This document shows positions 1 to 8,818 of a stretch of DNA of 64,000 nt, in pieces. Each line of letters starts with the position of its first letter. The stretch's first letter is position 1. A program made the position numbers and the translations under genes. Source of the DNA: Chitinophagales bacterium (lineage in GTDB: Bacteria > Bacteroidota > Bacteroidia > Chitinophagales > UBA2359); contig JAWKLZ010000002.1 in assembly GCA_041392475.1 (NCBI GenBank), forward strand, positions 1,310,501 to 1,374,500, in the 5' to 3' direction. The notes beneath the pieces were generated by a model that made no database searches, had not been told where the DNA came from, and saw only the letters and a program-made list of their open reading frames with translations.

Positions 1-1665
1 ATCCAAATAAAATACCTTCGTATCAGTTCGCACAAATATGCTGTCAAAGTGTGCAGCATACAAGTTTTTGATGCCATTTTTGTCACTCAAATAGGCAATG
101 TGTGTACTGTCGTATTGCATCGGCAGCCATTCTTGCGAAAGAGGTGTGTTGGTAATTCTGGTTAAAACTTGGTCTTCGCCTTTGGCAAGATCATAGAAAA
201 ACAAGTCGAAATTGCTCGATGGTGCAATGCTGTCCAATTTTTCTACCTTCAATGTATCTACATACCGATTGGATTTGAAGACAATACCACGTACACCGTT
301 GATGGTGACAAATCTTGGCTCCAAATCAGCAAAGTAGTCATTGGTTAATCGGTCTGTTTTGGTATTGGGAATAAAGTAAGTATAAAGGTCAGACTGTCCT
401 TGACTGAGTGAAACCGCCGAAAGAATGAGTTTTTCGGAGTCGTCCATATAGGCGATGTCAGAAATTTGTTGGAACTTGTTCATGTCATCTGCATAGATTT
501 CTTCATCTTCCAAGACATTGTATTCCATCAATTTCACCTGATCCCGTTTCTCAAAAACGATGGCCAATTTTTCGCTTCGTTTGTTCCATGCCAACAAAGG
601 ATAACGGGTTTCCAAAGGCTGTTTGAACGAGCGAAAACCATTTTTAAGGATAAGTTTTTGAGTATTGTTTTGGGTATCATAGAGATATACCTTGTGCCTT
701 CCTTTTTCATCCGTTGTGTAAGCAATATAGCGTCCACTTGGACTGACCTTCACCTCATCATACAAGATATTACGCCGTTTCACCTTCTTTTTGGTGCGAA
801 TCAATTGGTTGTTTTCATCAAAAATCGCACGGTTACTGTCTTCAGAAGCATACAAATTGGCGTAGTATTCATTAAATTCTGCAATGGTATTTTTTACCGT
901 ATTGCCCAACACAAACAAAAAACCACTCTCCAAACTACGATTGATGCGGGTGAGATACAACAAATTAGGAATAGACGATTCCCCATTCATTTGAGCGATA
1001 TAGTGCCACAGTGCGTGTCCTGCAAAAGTCGCTTCGTCGGTAGTCAATCGGTTGAAATTTTTGAGTTTGTCTTTTTCGACAAATTCACGCAATTTTGCGT
1101 CCATTTCTGTACTCCACTCTTCACCCACATACGAAACCATTCCATTGACAAACCAATCGGGCAGGTTGAGCAATACTGCATTTTGCAGCACCTCTTGAAT
1201 GTTTCCGCCATAAATCATGTTTTCGAGGAAAATCCTTGCAATACCTTCTTTGATTTGTTCTGCCAAACGATTGTGATCACCATCAAAAGATACAAACATC
1301 TTATTTCCAATGATTTTGGTCACACCACCTGTATTCGTAGTTTCGATGCCTTGACCAATATTGCTTTGCTTCAAATCCGAAAGGTTGTGGTAAACCATAA
1401 TTTCAACCTTTCGATTGACCTTAAACTCCAATTTTGCCTCAATGGCATCTAAGTTTGTTTCAGCTACCATCACTGCAAATTTTCCCAACTGCTGCCCACC
1501 TTGATAAAAATAGGCGAGGAAATTAGGAGATTCATAGTAAGACCACTCAAAATCGTGGTATTGCACCCGATTTTGGCCAAAAGTGGTATAAAAACCCTGA
1601 GCAAAAGTCGTATGCGATTGGCACAACATTGCTACAAAAAACAAAAGGGAGATAAAAGCTCTCAT
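1..1665 (-). CDS. TolB-like beta-propeller protein with peptidase-MA-like N-terminal part, truncated at window edge
   Basis: The minus-strand frame is open from an ATG at 1665 to the window edge, giving 555 codons without a stop. The N-terminus (MRAFISLLFFVAMLCQSHTT) is a signal peptide ending near FAQG. Residues of about 30-260 look like the gluzincin peptidase-MA fold; the usual HE..H signature is not evident, the nearest segment being DWFVNGMVSYVGEEW, so the domain may be inactive. From about residue 330 there are WD40/PD40-type propeller repeats, such as VSPSGRYIAYTTDEKG. Bacteroidota encode many such periplasmic TolB-like proteins of unknown substrate. Long opposite-strand frames here are shadows. 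Sure of the gene, unsure of its role; the C-terminus is missing. Confidence 0.8.
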   Translation of the reverse strand, partial: MRAFISLLFFVAMLCQSHTTFAQGFYTTFGQNRVQYHDFEWSYYESPNFLAYFYQGGQQLGKFAVMVAETNLDAIEAKLEFKVNRKVEIMVYHNLSDLKQSNIGQGIETTNTGGVTKIIGNKMFVSFDGDHNRLAEQIKEGIARIFLENMIYGGNIQEVLQNAVLLNLPDWFVNGMVSYVGEEWSTEMDAKLREFVEKDKLKNFNRLTTDEATFAGHALWHYIAQMNGESSIPNLLYLTRINRSLESGFLFVLGNTVKNTIAEFNEYYANLYASEDSNRAIFDENNQLIRTKKKVKRRNILYDEVKVSPSGRYIAYTTDEKGRHKVYLYDTQNNTQKLILKNGFRSFKQPLETRYPLLAWNKRSEKLAIVFEKRDQVKLMEYNVLEDEEIYADDMNKFQQISDIAYMDDSEKLILSAVSLSQGQSDLYTYFIPNTKTDRLTNDYFADLEPRFVTINGVRGIVFKSNRYVDTLKVEKLDSIAPSSNFDLFFYDLAKGEDQVLTRITNTPLSQEWLPMQYDSTHIAYLSDKNGIKNLYAAHFDSIFVRTDTKVFYLD

Positions 1666-1922
1666 AACAGATTTTAAGATAGGGAGCATAGGCATCAAGG
1701 TATTTATTGATTAGATGGTTCTTGTCATTTTATTACACAAATCACAAAGTTTTTCAAGACTTTTGCCGTTATGTTTAGAATAGGAAGCCTATTACATAAA
1801 TAGGCACTGTTCTTAACTTGCATTTTCATCATTTGGTTGCTGCATACTTATCAGCAGGACGACTTTTTTGCAAGTTTATAACTTCTGTTCGTCTAAGATA
1901 ACAAAAATTAAACACAAAAAAC

Positions 1923-2561
1923 ATGATACAAGTTTTAAAATTCACCTTCAATCCCTTTCAGGAAAACACTTACTTGTTGTACGATTACACCAAGGAATGT
2001 GTTGTTTTCGATCCAGGTTGTCAAACAGCCGAAGAACAACAACGACTAACTGACGTTATTGCAGACTTAAAATTGAAGCCGGTGCTATTGGTCAACACAC
2101 ACTGCCATATTGACCACGTTTTCGGTAATAAGTTCGTTATGGAACGATATGGCTTAGAATTAGCTATCCATAGAGGAGAACTGCCTGTGTTGCAGTCAGT
2201 CGAAATGGTGGGCAGAATGTATGGTATTGAAGTTGAACCCTCCCCTTTGCCAAGTGTATTTTTGGAGGAAGGAGAGCCGTTGGAGTTTGGTGAATCGAGT
2301 CTCCAAATATTTTTTACTCCAGGACATTCTCCTGCAAGTTTGTCATTTTATAGCGAAGCTGACCAATTTGTGATTGCAGGTGACGTTTTGTTCTATGAAA
2401 GCATTGGAAGAACTGATTTGCCAGGAGGAGATTTTACAACGCTGATCAAAAGCATCAAAACCAAATTGTTTACTTTGGCAGATGGAGTAAAAGTATATTC
2501 AGGACATGGGCCCGAAACAACTATTGGCCATGAAAAGAAAAACAATGTCTTTTTGAAGTGA
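1923..2561 (+). CDS. MBL-fold metallo-hydrolase (glyoxalase II-like)
   Basis: This is a 212-residue single-domain metallo-beta-lactamase-fold hydrolase. The metal-binding signature THCHIDH lies near residue 60, a further His in FTPGHSP near 137, and Asp in IAGDVLFYESIGRTDLPGG near 155; the closing histidine is in YSGHGPETTIGHE. The size and the GRTDLPGG segment fit the YcbL/glyoxalase-II-like subgroup, which hydrolyses thioesters in the cytoplasm; the actual substrate is not determined. There is no signal peptide. The start ATG follows an A-rich stretch with no clear Shine-Dalgarno, usual for this phylum. It stands alone, with 495 bases to the next gene. Confidence 0.9.
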   Translation: MIQVLKFTFNPFQENTYLLYDYTKECVVFDPGCQTAEEQQRLTDVIADLKLKPVLLVNTHCHIDHVFGNKFVMERYGLELAIHRGELPVLQSVEMVGRMYGIEVEPSPLPSVFLEEGEPLEFGESSLQIFFTPGHSPASLSFYSEADQFVIAGDVLFYESIGRTDLPGGDFTTLIKSIKTKLFTLADGVKVYSGHGPETTIGHEKKNNVFLK

Positions 2562-3056
2562 AAAATCTTTTGATTAAATGCTTTTTTTTTAGTAAATTGT
2601 ACCATTTATCAAAAGGGCGTTAAAGTTTGTTAATATTGGAAGTTATGAAACTTTTTTCATTTTTTCATAGTTCTATTGTAAAGGGCTTAAAATATCTACC
2701 TTTGAAATAAAAAAAGATATTCGCCATGATTATCATGTAAAGAACTAAAATTTGATAAAAGGTTCATAATCCGACAGTTTCTTTGAAGAATTAGTAGCAA
2801 TTTTGGAAAATAAAAAATGTTTTAATTCAAAATAAGAACACATACAATGACTTTTTTACGCCATCAAAAAAATGAGAAAAATCAATTTTGATGGATTCCA
2901 ACATACGAGAAGAAAGGAAATAAAACAACCTTTGTGGGCGTTTTTCTCGTAAATTAGATTAGATAAATGCTCCTGATAACATTGCTCCAACAGTATATGT
3001 TTTTCAGCAATAAAAATAAGTTAGGAGTTGACTTTAACCTTAAAAGATTTAACAAT
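2562..3056. other. Long intergenic region and sigma-factor leader
   Basis: 495 bases without a convincing gene. It contains a Bacteroidota-type promoter (2676-2704), an imperfect inverted repeat TATGAAA/TTTCATA just upstream of it (2644-2669), and an 8-bp inverted repeat TACGAGAA/TTCTCGTA (2904-2911, 2944-2951) with a nested AAAGG/CCTTT pair. If the promoter is real, the transcript leader is about 350 nt. Confidence 0.6.
2676..2704 (+). promoter_or_regulatory. Bacteroidota-type promoter upstream of ECF sigma factor
   Basis: TTG at 2676-2678, an 18-base spacer and a perfect -7 box TACCTTTG at 2697-2704 match the TTTG-N17-23-TAnnTTTG consensus. It would drive the sigma factor at 3057 with a long leader. 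Confidence 0.6.
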
Positions 3057-3584
3057 ATGTCTGCAATAGAATTTAATAGTTCAATTACGGGTATGTACGG
3101 GTCTCTAAAACCCTACGCTGTAAAGTTGACCAGAAGTTTAGAAGATGCCAACGATTTGTTGCAAGAAACGATATTGAAGGCATTGACCAATAGAGATAAA
3201 TACCGCCATAATACCAATTTAAAAGCGTGGCTTTACACCATCATGCGTAATATTTTTATCAACAATTACCGCAAAAAAGTGCGCCAAAATACCATCTTTG
3301 ACAATACCGATCAATCTTATTTGATGAATACGGCAAAAACGGTGAACAATGATGCTCCTTCCAACTTTGTAGTGGAAGACATAGATAGAGCCTTGGAAGA
3401 TTTACCCGATAGATACCGAACACCGTTTTGGATGATGTATGAGGGCTTTAAGTACCATGAAATCGCCGATGCTTTGGAAGTACCTTTGGGTACAGTAAAA
3501 AGCAGAATATTCTTGGCCAGAAAACAACTAAGCGATACCCTCGAAACCTACGCACACGCACAGGAAGAGGAATTGGCAGAATAA
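3057..3584 (+). CDS. ECF-type RNA polymerase sigma factor
   Basis: A 175-residue sigma-70-family factor. Region 2 is seen in AVKLTRSLEDANDLLQETILKALT-like sequence with LKAWLYTIMRNIFINNYRK, and region 4 in ALEDLPDRYRTPFWMMYEGF followed by YHEIADALEVPLGTVKSRIF, the DNA-binding helix-turn-helix. The frame is open 90 bases further upstream, but the ATG at 3057 gives the MSAIEFN start shared by a well-conserved flavobacterial/Bacteroidota family of small sigma factors, so I prefer it. No anti-sigma gene is adjacent; this family often lacks one. The gene is followed by a strong intrinsic terminator. Confidence 0.9.
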   Translation: MSAIEFNSSITGMYGSLKPYAVKLTRSLEDANDLLQETILKALTNRDKYRHNTNLKAWLYTIMRNIFINNYRKKVRQNTIFDNTDQSYLMNTAKTVNNDAPSNFVVEDIDRALEDLPDRYRTPFWMMYEGFKYHEIADALEVPLGTVKSRIFLARKQLSDTLETYAHAQEEELAE

Positions 3585-3617
3585 CAAAATGATATTTTAG
3601 AGTTTAAAAAATGAATC

Positions 3618-3648
3618 AAGGGCAGTCCGAAAGGGTTGCCCTTTTTTG
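3618..3648 (+). terminator. Intrinsic terminator after the sigma factor
   Basis: An 11-bp stem (3618-3628 with 3633-3643, two wobble pairs) closes a GAAA tetraloop and is followed by six T. It lies 33 bases after the sigma-factor stop, and may also serve the convergent gene ending at 3652. Confidence 0.85.
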
Positions 3649-3651
3649 TTT

Positions 3652-4059
3652 TTACACCCAACTGTATATCCACCCAACTACTGCATTGCCAATCGGGAAA
3701 TACGCTGCAAAAAACAGAGTCATGCCCAAAGTAAAGTTTCGGATGCCAAATATTCTATCTAAGATATTGTCTTCAAATGCAATAGATGTCTTGAACCAAT
3801 ACCCTGCAAACTCCAAAATCCCCATAAAAAACAAACCATAAACATACTGTTCATACCAAGCCATGTCCTTCAATAAAATAGAAATCGGAACCATGTAAAG
3901 AATGTAGCAACTAACGATTTGCCACCAATGCCGAAAGCGAGCAATGCGTGTATAAATGCCAAAATTGTGCATCAAAACTCCCCAAAGAAAATAGACCACT
4001 ATATAGATAATCGCTAATTTAGAATCGGTTGATAAGAGTTGTTGGAACAGGATATTCAT
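3652..4059 (-). CDS. Small integral membrane protein of unknown function
   Basis: 135 residues if started at the ATG at 4059 (MNILFQQLLSTD); the frame is open 16 codons further upstream. Hydrophobicity suggests four membrane spans (about residues 16-36, 50-68, 78-96, 112-134), with a loop EDNILDRIFGIRNFT between the last two. I do not recognise a named family. It is convergent with the sigma factor and shares the terminator region with it, and is divergent from the CtlX gene. The role is unknown. Confidence 0.65.
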   Translation of the reverse strand: MNILFQQLLSTDSKLAIIYIVVYFLWGVLMHNFGIYTRIARFRHWWQIVSCYILYMVPISILLKDMAWYEQYVYGLFFMGILEFAGYWFKTSIAFEDNILDRIFGIRNFTLGMTLFFAAYFPIGNAVVGWIYSWV

Positions 4060-4205
4060 GTGATAGCAAGGTTTGATTGCGGTGTTATCAGATAATATTT
4101 TATTCACCTCATTGTCTATTTTTCTATAAAGATTTACCTTGCTTGTTTGTTCTTGAAGTTCTCCAAAATAATTTGTATTCCATCCTAAAACAGTTACAAA
4201 CTTTA

Positions 4206-5162
4206 ATGAAACAAACCAACATCACCAGCACCATTTTGATGGTTCGTCCTGTGGCCTTTGATGCCAATGAAGAAACAATGGACTCCAATGCCTTTCAAGA
4301 AGAAAGAACGGATGAGTCAGCTAAACAAGTGCAATCAAAAGCAGTGAGAGAATTTGATGCTTTTGTGGATAAACTACGCATTTATGGCATTGAAGTCATA
4401 GTCTTTGATGACAGATTGCAGCCTCGAACACCTGATTCTATTTTTCCGAACAACTGGATTTCTTTTCACAACAATGGTAGGGTGATGACCTACCCTATGC
4501 AAGCCATTAGCCGCAGACTAGAACGCCGCACCGATATTATCGAATCCTTGCAGCAGGAGTATGGTTTTGAAGTGACGCAGGTGATTGACATGGGGCCCTT
4601 GTATGAGGCAGAAGATCGTTTTTTGGAGGGAACAGGTAGTTTGATTATTGACAGAAATGATCGGTATGTGTATGCCTGTATTTCGCCAAGAACACACCGA
4701 GAATTGGTAGAAGATTGGGCAGAATATTGGGGTTTTGAAGCCATTATTTTTGAAGCATTGGACGAGCAGGGGCAGCAAATTTACCACACCAATGTGTTGA
4801 TGTGTTTGGGGGATGCTTTTGTGGTGATTTGTATGGAAGCTATTCGAGATGCGTCGGAAAGAAAACAAGTGGAGGAGAGTTTTGAAAGTAGTGAACGTAC
4901 GGTTGTCGAAATTTCCTTCGACCAAATGAATCACTTTGCAGGGAATATGCTGCAATTGCAGAACGAACAGAGTGAGAAAATTTTGGTAATGTCGCAGGCG
5001 GCTTACGATTCGCTGAGTTCTGAACAAATTGAAATATTGCAGGGCTTCAATGATCATTTGGTGAGTTCCCCCATTCCTACGATTGAAAAATATGGCGGCG
5101 GAAGTGTGCGCTGTATGATGGCGGAGGTGTTTTTGCCCAAAAAAATAAATCAACACGCATGA
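4206..5162 (+). CDS. ctlX: CtlX-type amidinohydrolase (citrulline/arginine utilisation)
   Basis: A 318-residue member of the amidinotransferase/arginine-deiminase fold. The start TSTILMVRPVAFDANEET and the internal FPNNWISFH and EGTGSLIIDR segments are typical of citrulline-utilisation hydrolases (CtlX); the catalytic His is in YHTNVLMCLGD and the catalytic Cys near residue 303 in GGGSVRCMMAEVF. Family knowledge suggests hydrolysis of a guanidino or ureido group; the substrate here is inferred. The frame is open 43 codons upstream, but the ATG at 4206 gives the conserved N-terminus. The stop overlaps the start of the GNAT gene as ATGA, so the two are translationally coupled. Confidence 0.85.
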   Translation: MKQTNITSTILMVRPVAFDANEETMDSNAFQEERTDESAKQVQSKAVREFDAFVDKLRIYGIEVIVFDDRLQPRTPDSIFPNNWISFHNNGRVMTYPMQAISRRLERRTDIIESLQQEYGFEVTQVIDMGPLYEAEDRFLEGTGSLIIDRNDRYVYACISPRTHRELVEDWAEYWGFEAIIFEALDEQGQQIYHTNVLMCLGDAFVVICMEAIRDASERKQVEESFESSERTVVEISFDQMNHFAGNMLQLQNEQSEKILVMSQAAYDSLSSEQIEILQGFNDHLVSSPIPTIEKYGGGSVRCMMAEVFLPKKINQHA

Positions 5163-5674
5163 CCATTTTAGAAACTGAAAGACTGCTCATTGAAGAAGTC
5201 AATATAAACGATACAGCGTTTATCTTCAAACTGTTGAATAGTCCAGGTTGGCTCAAATTTATCGGCAATAGGGGAATCAACAACTTAGCCGATGCAGAAG
5301 CTTACATTCAAAATCCGTTGATGAAAAGTTATGAAGAAAATGGCTTGGGGCTGTATAAAGTAGTGCGAAAAAAAAATGCTGAACCGATGGGTTTGTGCGG
5401 CTTGATTTCTCGTCCAATATTGCCGAATGTGGACATTGGCTTTGCCATTTTGCCTGAATATGAAGGAAAAAGTTATACATTTGAAGCGGCAAAAGCAATC
5501 ATAGATGATGGTACTGCAAGGTTGGGATTGAAGGTGGTATTGGGCATTACCAGTCCCGATAATGTTAAATCCCAAAAATTACTCGAAAAATTGGGCTTGA
5601 AATTCGTGGAGAGGTTGCAATTAAATGGCTATGAAGATGATACATTTTTATACTCAAACGAAGAAAATTCATGA
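5159..5674 (+). CDS. GNAT-family N-acetyltransferase (RimJ/RimL type)
   Basis: 171 residues with the RimJ/RimL-like pattern: TERLLIEEVN at the N-terminus, a central strand DIGFAILPEYEGKSYTFEA followed by the acetyl-CoA helix, and LGITSPDNVKSQKLLEKLG, in which the N..S..LLEKLG motif is typical. It transfers an acetyl group from acetyl-CoA to an amine; the acceptor is unknown. The start overlaps the CtlX stop by four bases (ATGA), so the pair is an operon. Convergent with the next gene. Confidence 0.9.
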   Translation: MTILETERLLIEEVNINDTAFIFKLLNSPGWLKFIGNRGINNLADAEAYIQNPLMKSYEENGLGLYKVVRKKNAEPMGLCGLISRPILPNVDIGFAILPEYEGKSYTFEAAKAIIDDGTARLGLKVVLGITSPDNVKSQKLLEKLGLKFVERLQLNGYEDDTFLYSNEENS

Positions 5675-5688
5675 AGCGTTAAAGACGT

Positions 5689-6333
5689 TTAACCTTTGAT
5701 AGCCACAGGAATGTAAAATCCCTTGATTTTTGGATCCAAAGCAACCGTTCCTGGCATGAATTGAATAATACCTTTGGGCAAAAACTTGCGGGAAATAGGT
5801 GCAGGCAGGGTAATCGGACGAGCTACTTCAAGGGTTTGCAACATTTCTACCGCAGGTCCATTGTATGTCATTTGCATATAGGTCTGACCATCTTTTCCTT
5901 TGACCAATTTTTGGCTGAAAGAATAGTTGGAAATATCCTTTCCTTGTTTGTCTTTCATAAAAATGGTCAAATCTTTCCCTTTTTTATTGACAGCAGCAGG
6001 TTTCTCACTTTTCATATAACCTTTTGGCGACACACCATTTTTGAAATCACTGGTCGTCTTGATTCCATAAAGCACCAAACCCAAGCGTCCTGTTTCAAAA
6101 ACATCGGCCATCCTAAACTGCACATACATTCCCTCACCCTTCACTTTTTCATTCATCGCCAATTCAATGCCTGTTTTATTCATTGAATTGATAGAAAAAT
6201 CGAGTGCCACTTCTTCGCTCACATCTGCTGCAATTTGAGGAATAGGAGGAAGAGGTTCACGCACAAAACCAATCCAACTTAAACTCAACAATATCAACCC
6301 CGCAATAAAAAATCCAACCTTTTTCATGTTCAA
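5689..6333 (-). CDS. Secreted or membrane-anchored protein of unknown function
   Basis: 214 residues. A single hydrophobic segment at residues 5-22 (VGFFIAGLILLSLSWIGF) is a signal peptide or anchor; the remainder is predicted periplasmic. There is a beta-rich core with GEGMYVQFRMADVFE and FMPGTVALDPKIKGFYIPVA near the C-terminus. I do not recognise the family. It lies 35 bases downstream of the condensation-fold gene on the same strand, so it may be cotranscribed. Confidence 0.65.
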   Translation of the reverse strand: MNMKKVGFFIAGLILLSLSWIGFVREPLPPIPQIAADVSEEVALDFSINSMNKTGIELAMNEKVKGEGMYVQFRMADVFETGRLGLVLYGIKTTSDFKNGVSPKGYMKSEKPAAVNKKGKDLTIFMKDKQGKDISNYSFSQKLVKGKDGQTYMQMTYNGPAVEMLQTLEVARPITLPAPISRKFLPKGIIQFMPGTVALDPKIKGFYIPVAIKG

Positions 6334-6368
6334 ATGATAATCTTAGGAATACTTTAATTTACCCAAAT

Positions 6369-7655
6369 TTAAGCAAAATTCGCCATTTCTTCTAATTTTT
6401 CTTTTATCTCTGTAACAATCTGCTGCGCTTGTGTTTCGTCCATTTCTGCCGTTAAATAGGTGAAATCCATCCCAATTCCGCCAAACAATATTTTGCCAAA
6501 TGCTGAAAAATCAGGCCCAAATTGGTTGTTGGTAATAAACGCTTGCACATTTTGCAGTTGAATGGCCCCGTATTGTGGCTGTAAATCCAATTTACCAATA
6601 AAACTGAGCGCAGACACTCCCAAACGCATCTTTTTGAGAGCAAGTGTCATTCGAATCAAATATTTACTCACTTTGGACATCAAAAACACTTCCCCCAATC
6701 TGCTTGACTTGAAAATCTCTCGGCGAATATTGGCTGCAAAATCATACACAGATTCTCCGTCCGCTACAGGAACCGTCAAACGCAACATCGAAATACAACA
6801 GCCCAAGTCTTGATTGCCAACAACGGGAGTCACCAAAGAACGGGTATCTACAAAACTGATTACCCTCGCCAAACGTCTGCCTACATTTCCATATTTGTGC
6901 TTCAAAATCACCTGCGTCATTACGGCCAACAATGCACTGTTCAAACTAAGCCCTTTGCGTCCAATATGCACCATCAATTTTCGGGAAACCTCGGGCGAAA
7001 GCAACAAATTGATTACCGCATTGGAGGAATGTATTGGAATGGTCGAACTAAATCCCCTCTTTAGATAGGTCCATTCATCCTTCATCTGCCGTCCTCCAAA
7101 AGCAAACAAACGTTTGGCTAAGTTCCATCCCTGATAGTCAGCAGGAAATTTTGATGCAACCGAAGATTTCCGGACAGTAGGAAGCGAAAGTCCTCCCAAA
7201 AGACTCAACAATTCGTGCAGAACCAAACGGGCTGAAGTCCCGTCAATGATGGCATGGTGAAAGCACACTACCAATTCAGAATGATTCGTTTCATCATCTG
7301 CAATAGCACAACATTTCATCAATGGCCCTTTTTTATCAAAAATAGTATTGAGTGCTTTCTCTGCAATCGCTTTCCAAGTAGCTGAATTTGTTCGGTAAAC
7401 TATCTCCAATCGAATAGGAGGAGCAGGCTCTAATTTTGAAAAATAAAAATCCCCTTTTGACTCCACGATTTCAGCTTGTAGCAAAATATGGCGGGACTGA
7501 AGTTGCTGCAAAGCCAATTGTATATCTTGACTTTCTGGACAAGCATCCAATTGAAGTACGCACACCACACACAAGGGCAGCGCATCGTTGGAGAGCGTAA
7601 ACGCTTGCTCAATAGCACTAAGTGGTCTGATAAGGTTTTGAGTTGTTTTCATCAC
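6369..7655 (-). CDS. Condensation-domain-fold acyltransferase
   Basis: 428 residues with the chloramphenicol-acetyltransferase/condensation fold. The catalytic motif HHAIIDG is at residues 133-139, in the expected HHxxxDG form, and MDFTYLTAEM near the C-terminus sits where DFGWG-like motifs normally are. Stand-alone proteins of this size include alcohol O-acetyltransferase-like and PapA-like enzymes that esterify lipids or polyketides. No NRPS or PKS genes are adjacent, so it probably acts on a free alcohol or lipid; its neighbour upstream is a sterol-desaturase family hydroxylase. The substrate is unknown. Confidence 0.75.
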   Translation of the reverse strand: MMKTTQNLIRPLSAIEQAFTLSNDALPLCVVCVLQLDACPESQDIQLALQQLQSRHILLQAEIVESKGDFYFSKLEPAPPIRLEIVYRTNSATWKAIAEKALNTIFDKKGPLMKCCAIADDETNHSELVVCFHHAIIDGTSARLVLHELLSLLGGLSLPTVRKSSVASKFPADYQGWNLAKRLFAFGGRQMKDEWTYLKRGFSSTIPIHSSNAVINLLLSPEVSRKLMVHIGRKGLSLNSALLAVMTQVILKHKYGNVGRRLARVISFVDTRSLVTPVVGNQDLGCCISMLRLTVPVADGESVYDFAANIRREIFKSSRLGEVFLMSKVSKYLIRMTLALKKMRLGVSALSFIGKLDLQPQYGAIQLQNVQAFITNNQFGPDFSAFGKILFGGIGMDFTYLTAEMDETQAQQIVTEIKEKLEEMANFA

Positions 7656-7768
7656 CTATCAAAATTACAAAATTTAATGGTTCTATGACAAAATCTGTGA
7701 AAAGGGCCTCAGTGTTTACGAATAATCCCCACTTTACCTTTCAGCGAACTTTTCAACAGGAGCTATTT

Positions 7769-8782
7769 CTAAGAATTCTCCGCACCCTTACCAAACCCAT
7801 GCAAGTTCTGATGCACAAAATCATGAGGAAATTCGTCTATACCAGGAAAACCCAAGCGAATATCTCGTCCACTATAAGGAATGTATGCCGTTCCAAAAAG
7901 ATAGTCCCAACAAGCAAGGGTCAAGCCATAATTCATGCCATAAGGATGCTCATTAGGAAGTTCGTAGGCATGGTGCCAAATGTGCATTTCGGGGCTATTG
8001 AAGATGTATTTCATAAAATGGCTCAACACACCTATCCCAAACAAAGTAGTTCCAATGACCAAATAGAGGTTTTCACTCGTTGTTGCATTTTCCCACTGAC
8101 TGACCACAAAAACGCCTATCAAAAACCCCAATACACCGCCCGTAACCCGTCCGCTGACAGTGATGTTGGAGTGATTGTAATGCCCTACGGCAAGGGTGAA
8201 AATGTGGATAATAAAAAAGTCGTTTAGCCCAATGCCAATCATTGCCAAGGGAATGTACTCCAAAGAACGATACACCACGTTTTCCATCCAATGATAGCGT
8301 AAGTGTGCTGCAAATCCCATTTCTTCAACAGAATGATGGACTTTGTGAAATTCCCATAATCTGGGAGAACGGTGCAAAAGGCGGTGAATGTTCCACTGCA
8401 CAAAATCTCGAATGATGAAACCCAGCAACAAATGCCCCCACAATGGCCAACTTTGTACTTCAATCGCTGCCAAATTATTCACGTCAAACAGTCCCAAAAA
8501 GTCATTGAAGAGCTGCACGACTACATCCGAAGCAGCATTGTAGATAATGAGTGAAAACAAAAAGAAATTGAAGAACATATAGAAAAAATCCATCCAAAAG
8601 TCTTTGCGAAACTTCGCCTGATTTTTTCGCCACGGTGCAAACCATTCTAAGGCAAAGAAAAAAGCAGACACCAGTAGCAACCAGTAAAAATAATTGTGCC
8701 AAGTAGGGTGTGTTATTTCGTGTAGCAGGTAGCTGAAGTAACCTGTATAACCATTGATGAAAGTTTCTAAGTAGCTGTGCAT
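7769..8782 (-). CDS. Sterol desaturase / fatty acid hydroxylase family membrane protein
   Basis: 337 residues, multi-spanning, with the di-iron histidine clusters of the FA_hydroxylase family: HRLLH (133-137), HKVHH (146-150), HYNH (201-204) and HIWHH (267-271). The enzyme would hydroxylate or desaturate a lipid in the inner membrane using oxygen. Between HYNH and HIWHH there is about 60 residues, including extra hydrophobic stretches (GGVLGFLIGVFVV, YLVIGTTLFGIGVL), longer than in compact family members. It lies 36 bases downstream of the cytochrome c gene on the same strand; whether it belongs functionally with sulfite oxidation is unclear. Confidence 0.85.
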   Translation of the reverse strand: MHSYLETFINGYTGYFSYLLHEITHPTWHNYFYWLLLVSAFFFALEWFAPWRKNQAKFRKDFWMDFFYMFFNFFLFSLIIYNAASDVVVQLFNDFLGLFDVNNLAAIEVQSWPLWGHLLLGFIIRDFVQWNIHRLLHRSPRLWEFHKVHHSVEEMGFAAHLRYHWMENVVYRSLEYIPLAMIGIGLNDFFIIHIFTLAVGHYNHSNITVSGRVTGGVLGFLIGVFVVSQWENATTSENLYLVIGTTLFGIGVLSHFMKYIFNSPEMHIWHHAYELPNEHPYGMNYGLTLACWDYLFGTAYIPYSGRDIRLGFPGIDEFPHDFVHQNLHGFGKGAENS

Positions 8783-8818
8783 AAAAAAATCTTTTGTCTT
8801 GTGTCTTTTTGCTTTTGT

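Noticed and set aside
466..1452. 328-codon plus-strand frame
   Set aside because: It is antisense to the truncated TolB-like gene, which has a signal peptide and propeller repeats; this frame has no domain-like sequence.
4518..5156. 212-codon minus-strand frame
   Set aside because: Antisense to the CtlX gene with its catalytic motifs; Phe/His/Cys-rich.
7643..8227. 194-codon plus-strand frame
   Set aside because: It mostly overlaps the sterol-desaturase gene on the other strand, whose histidine clusters are certain.
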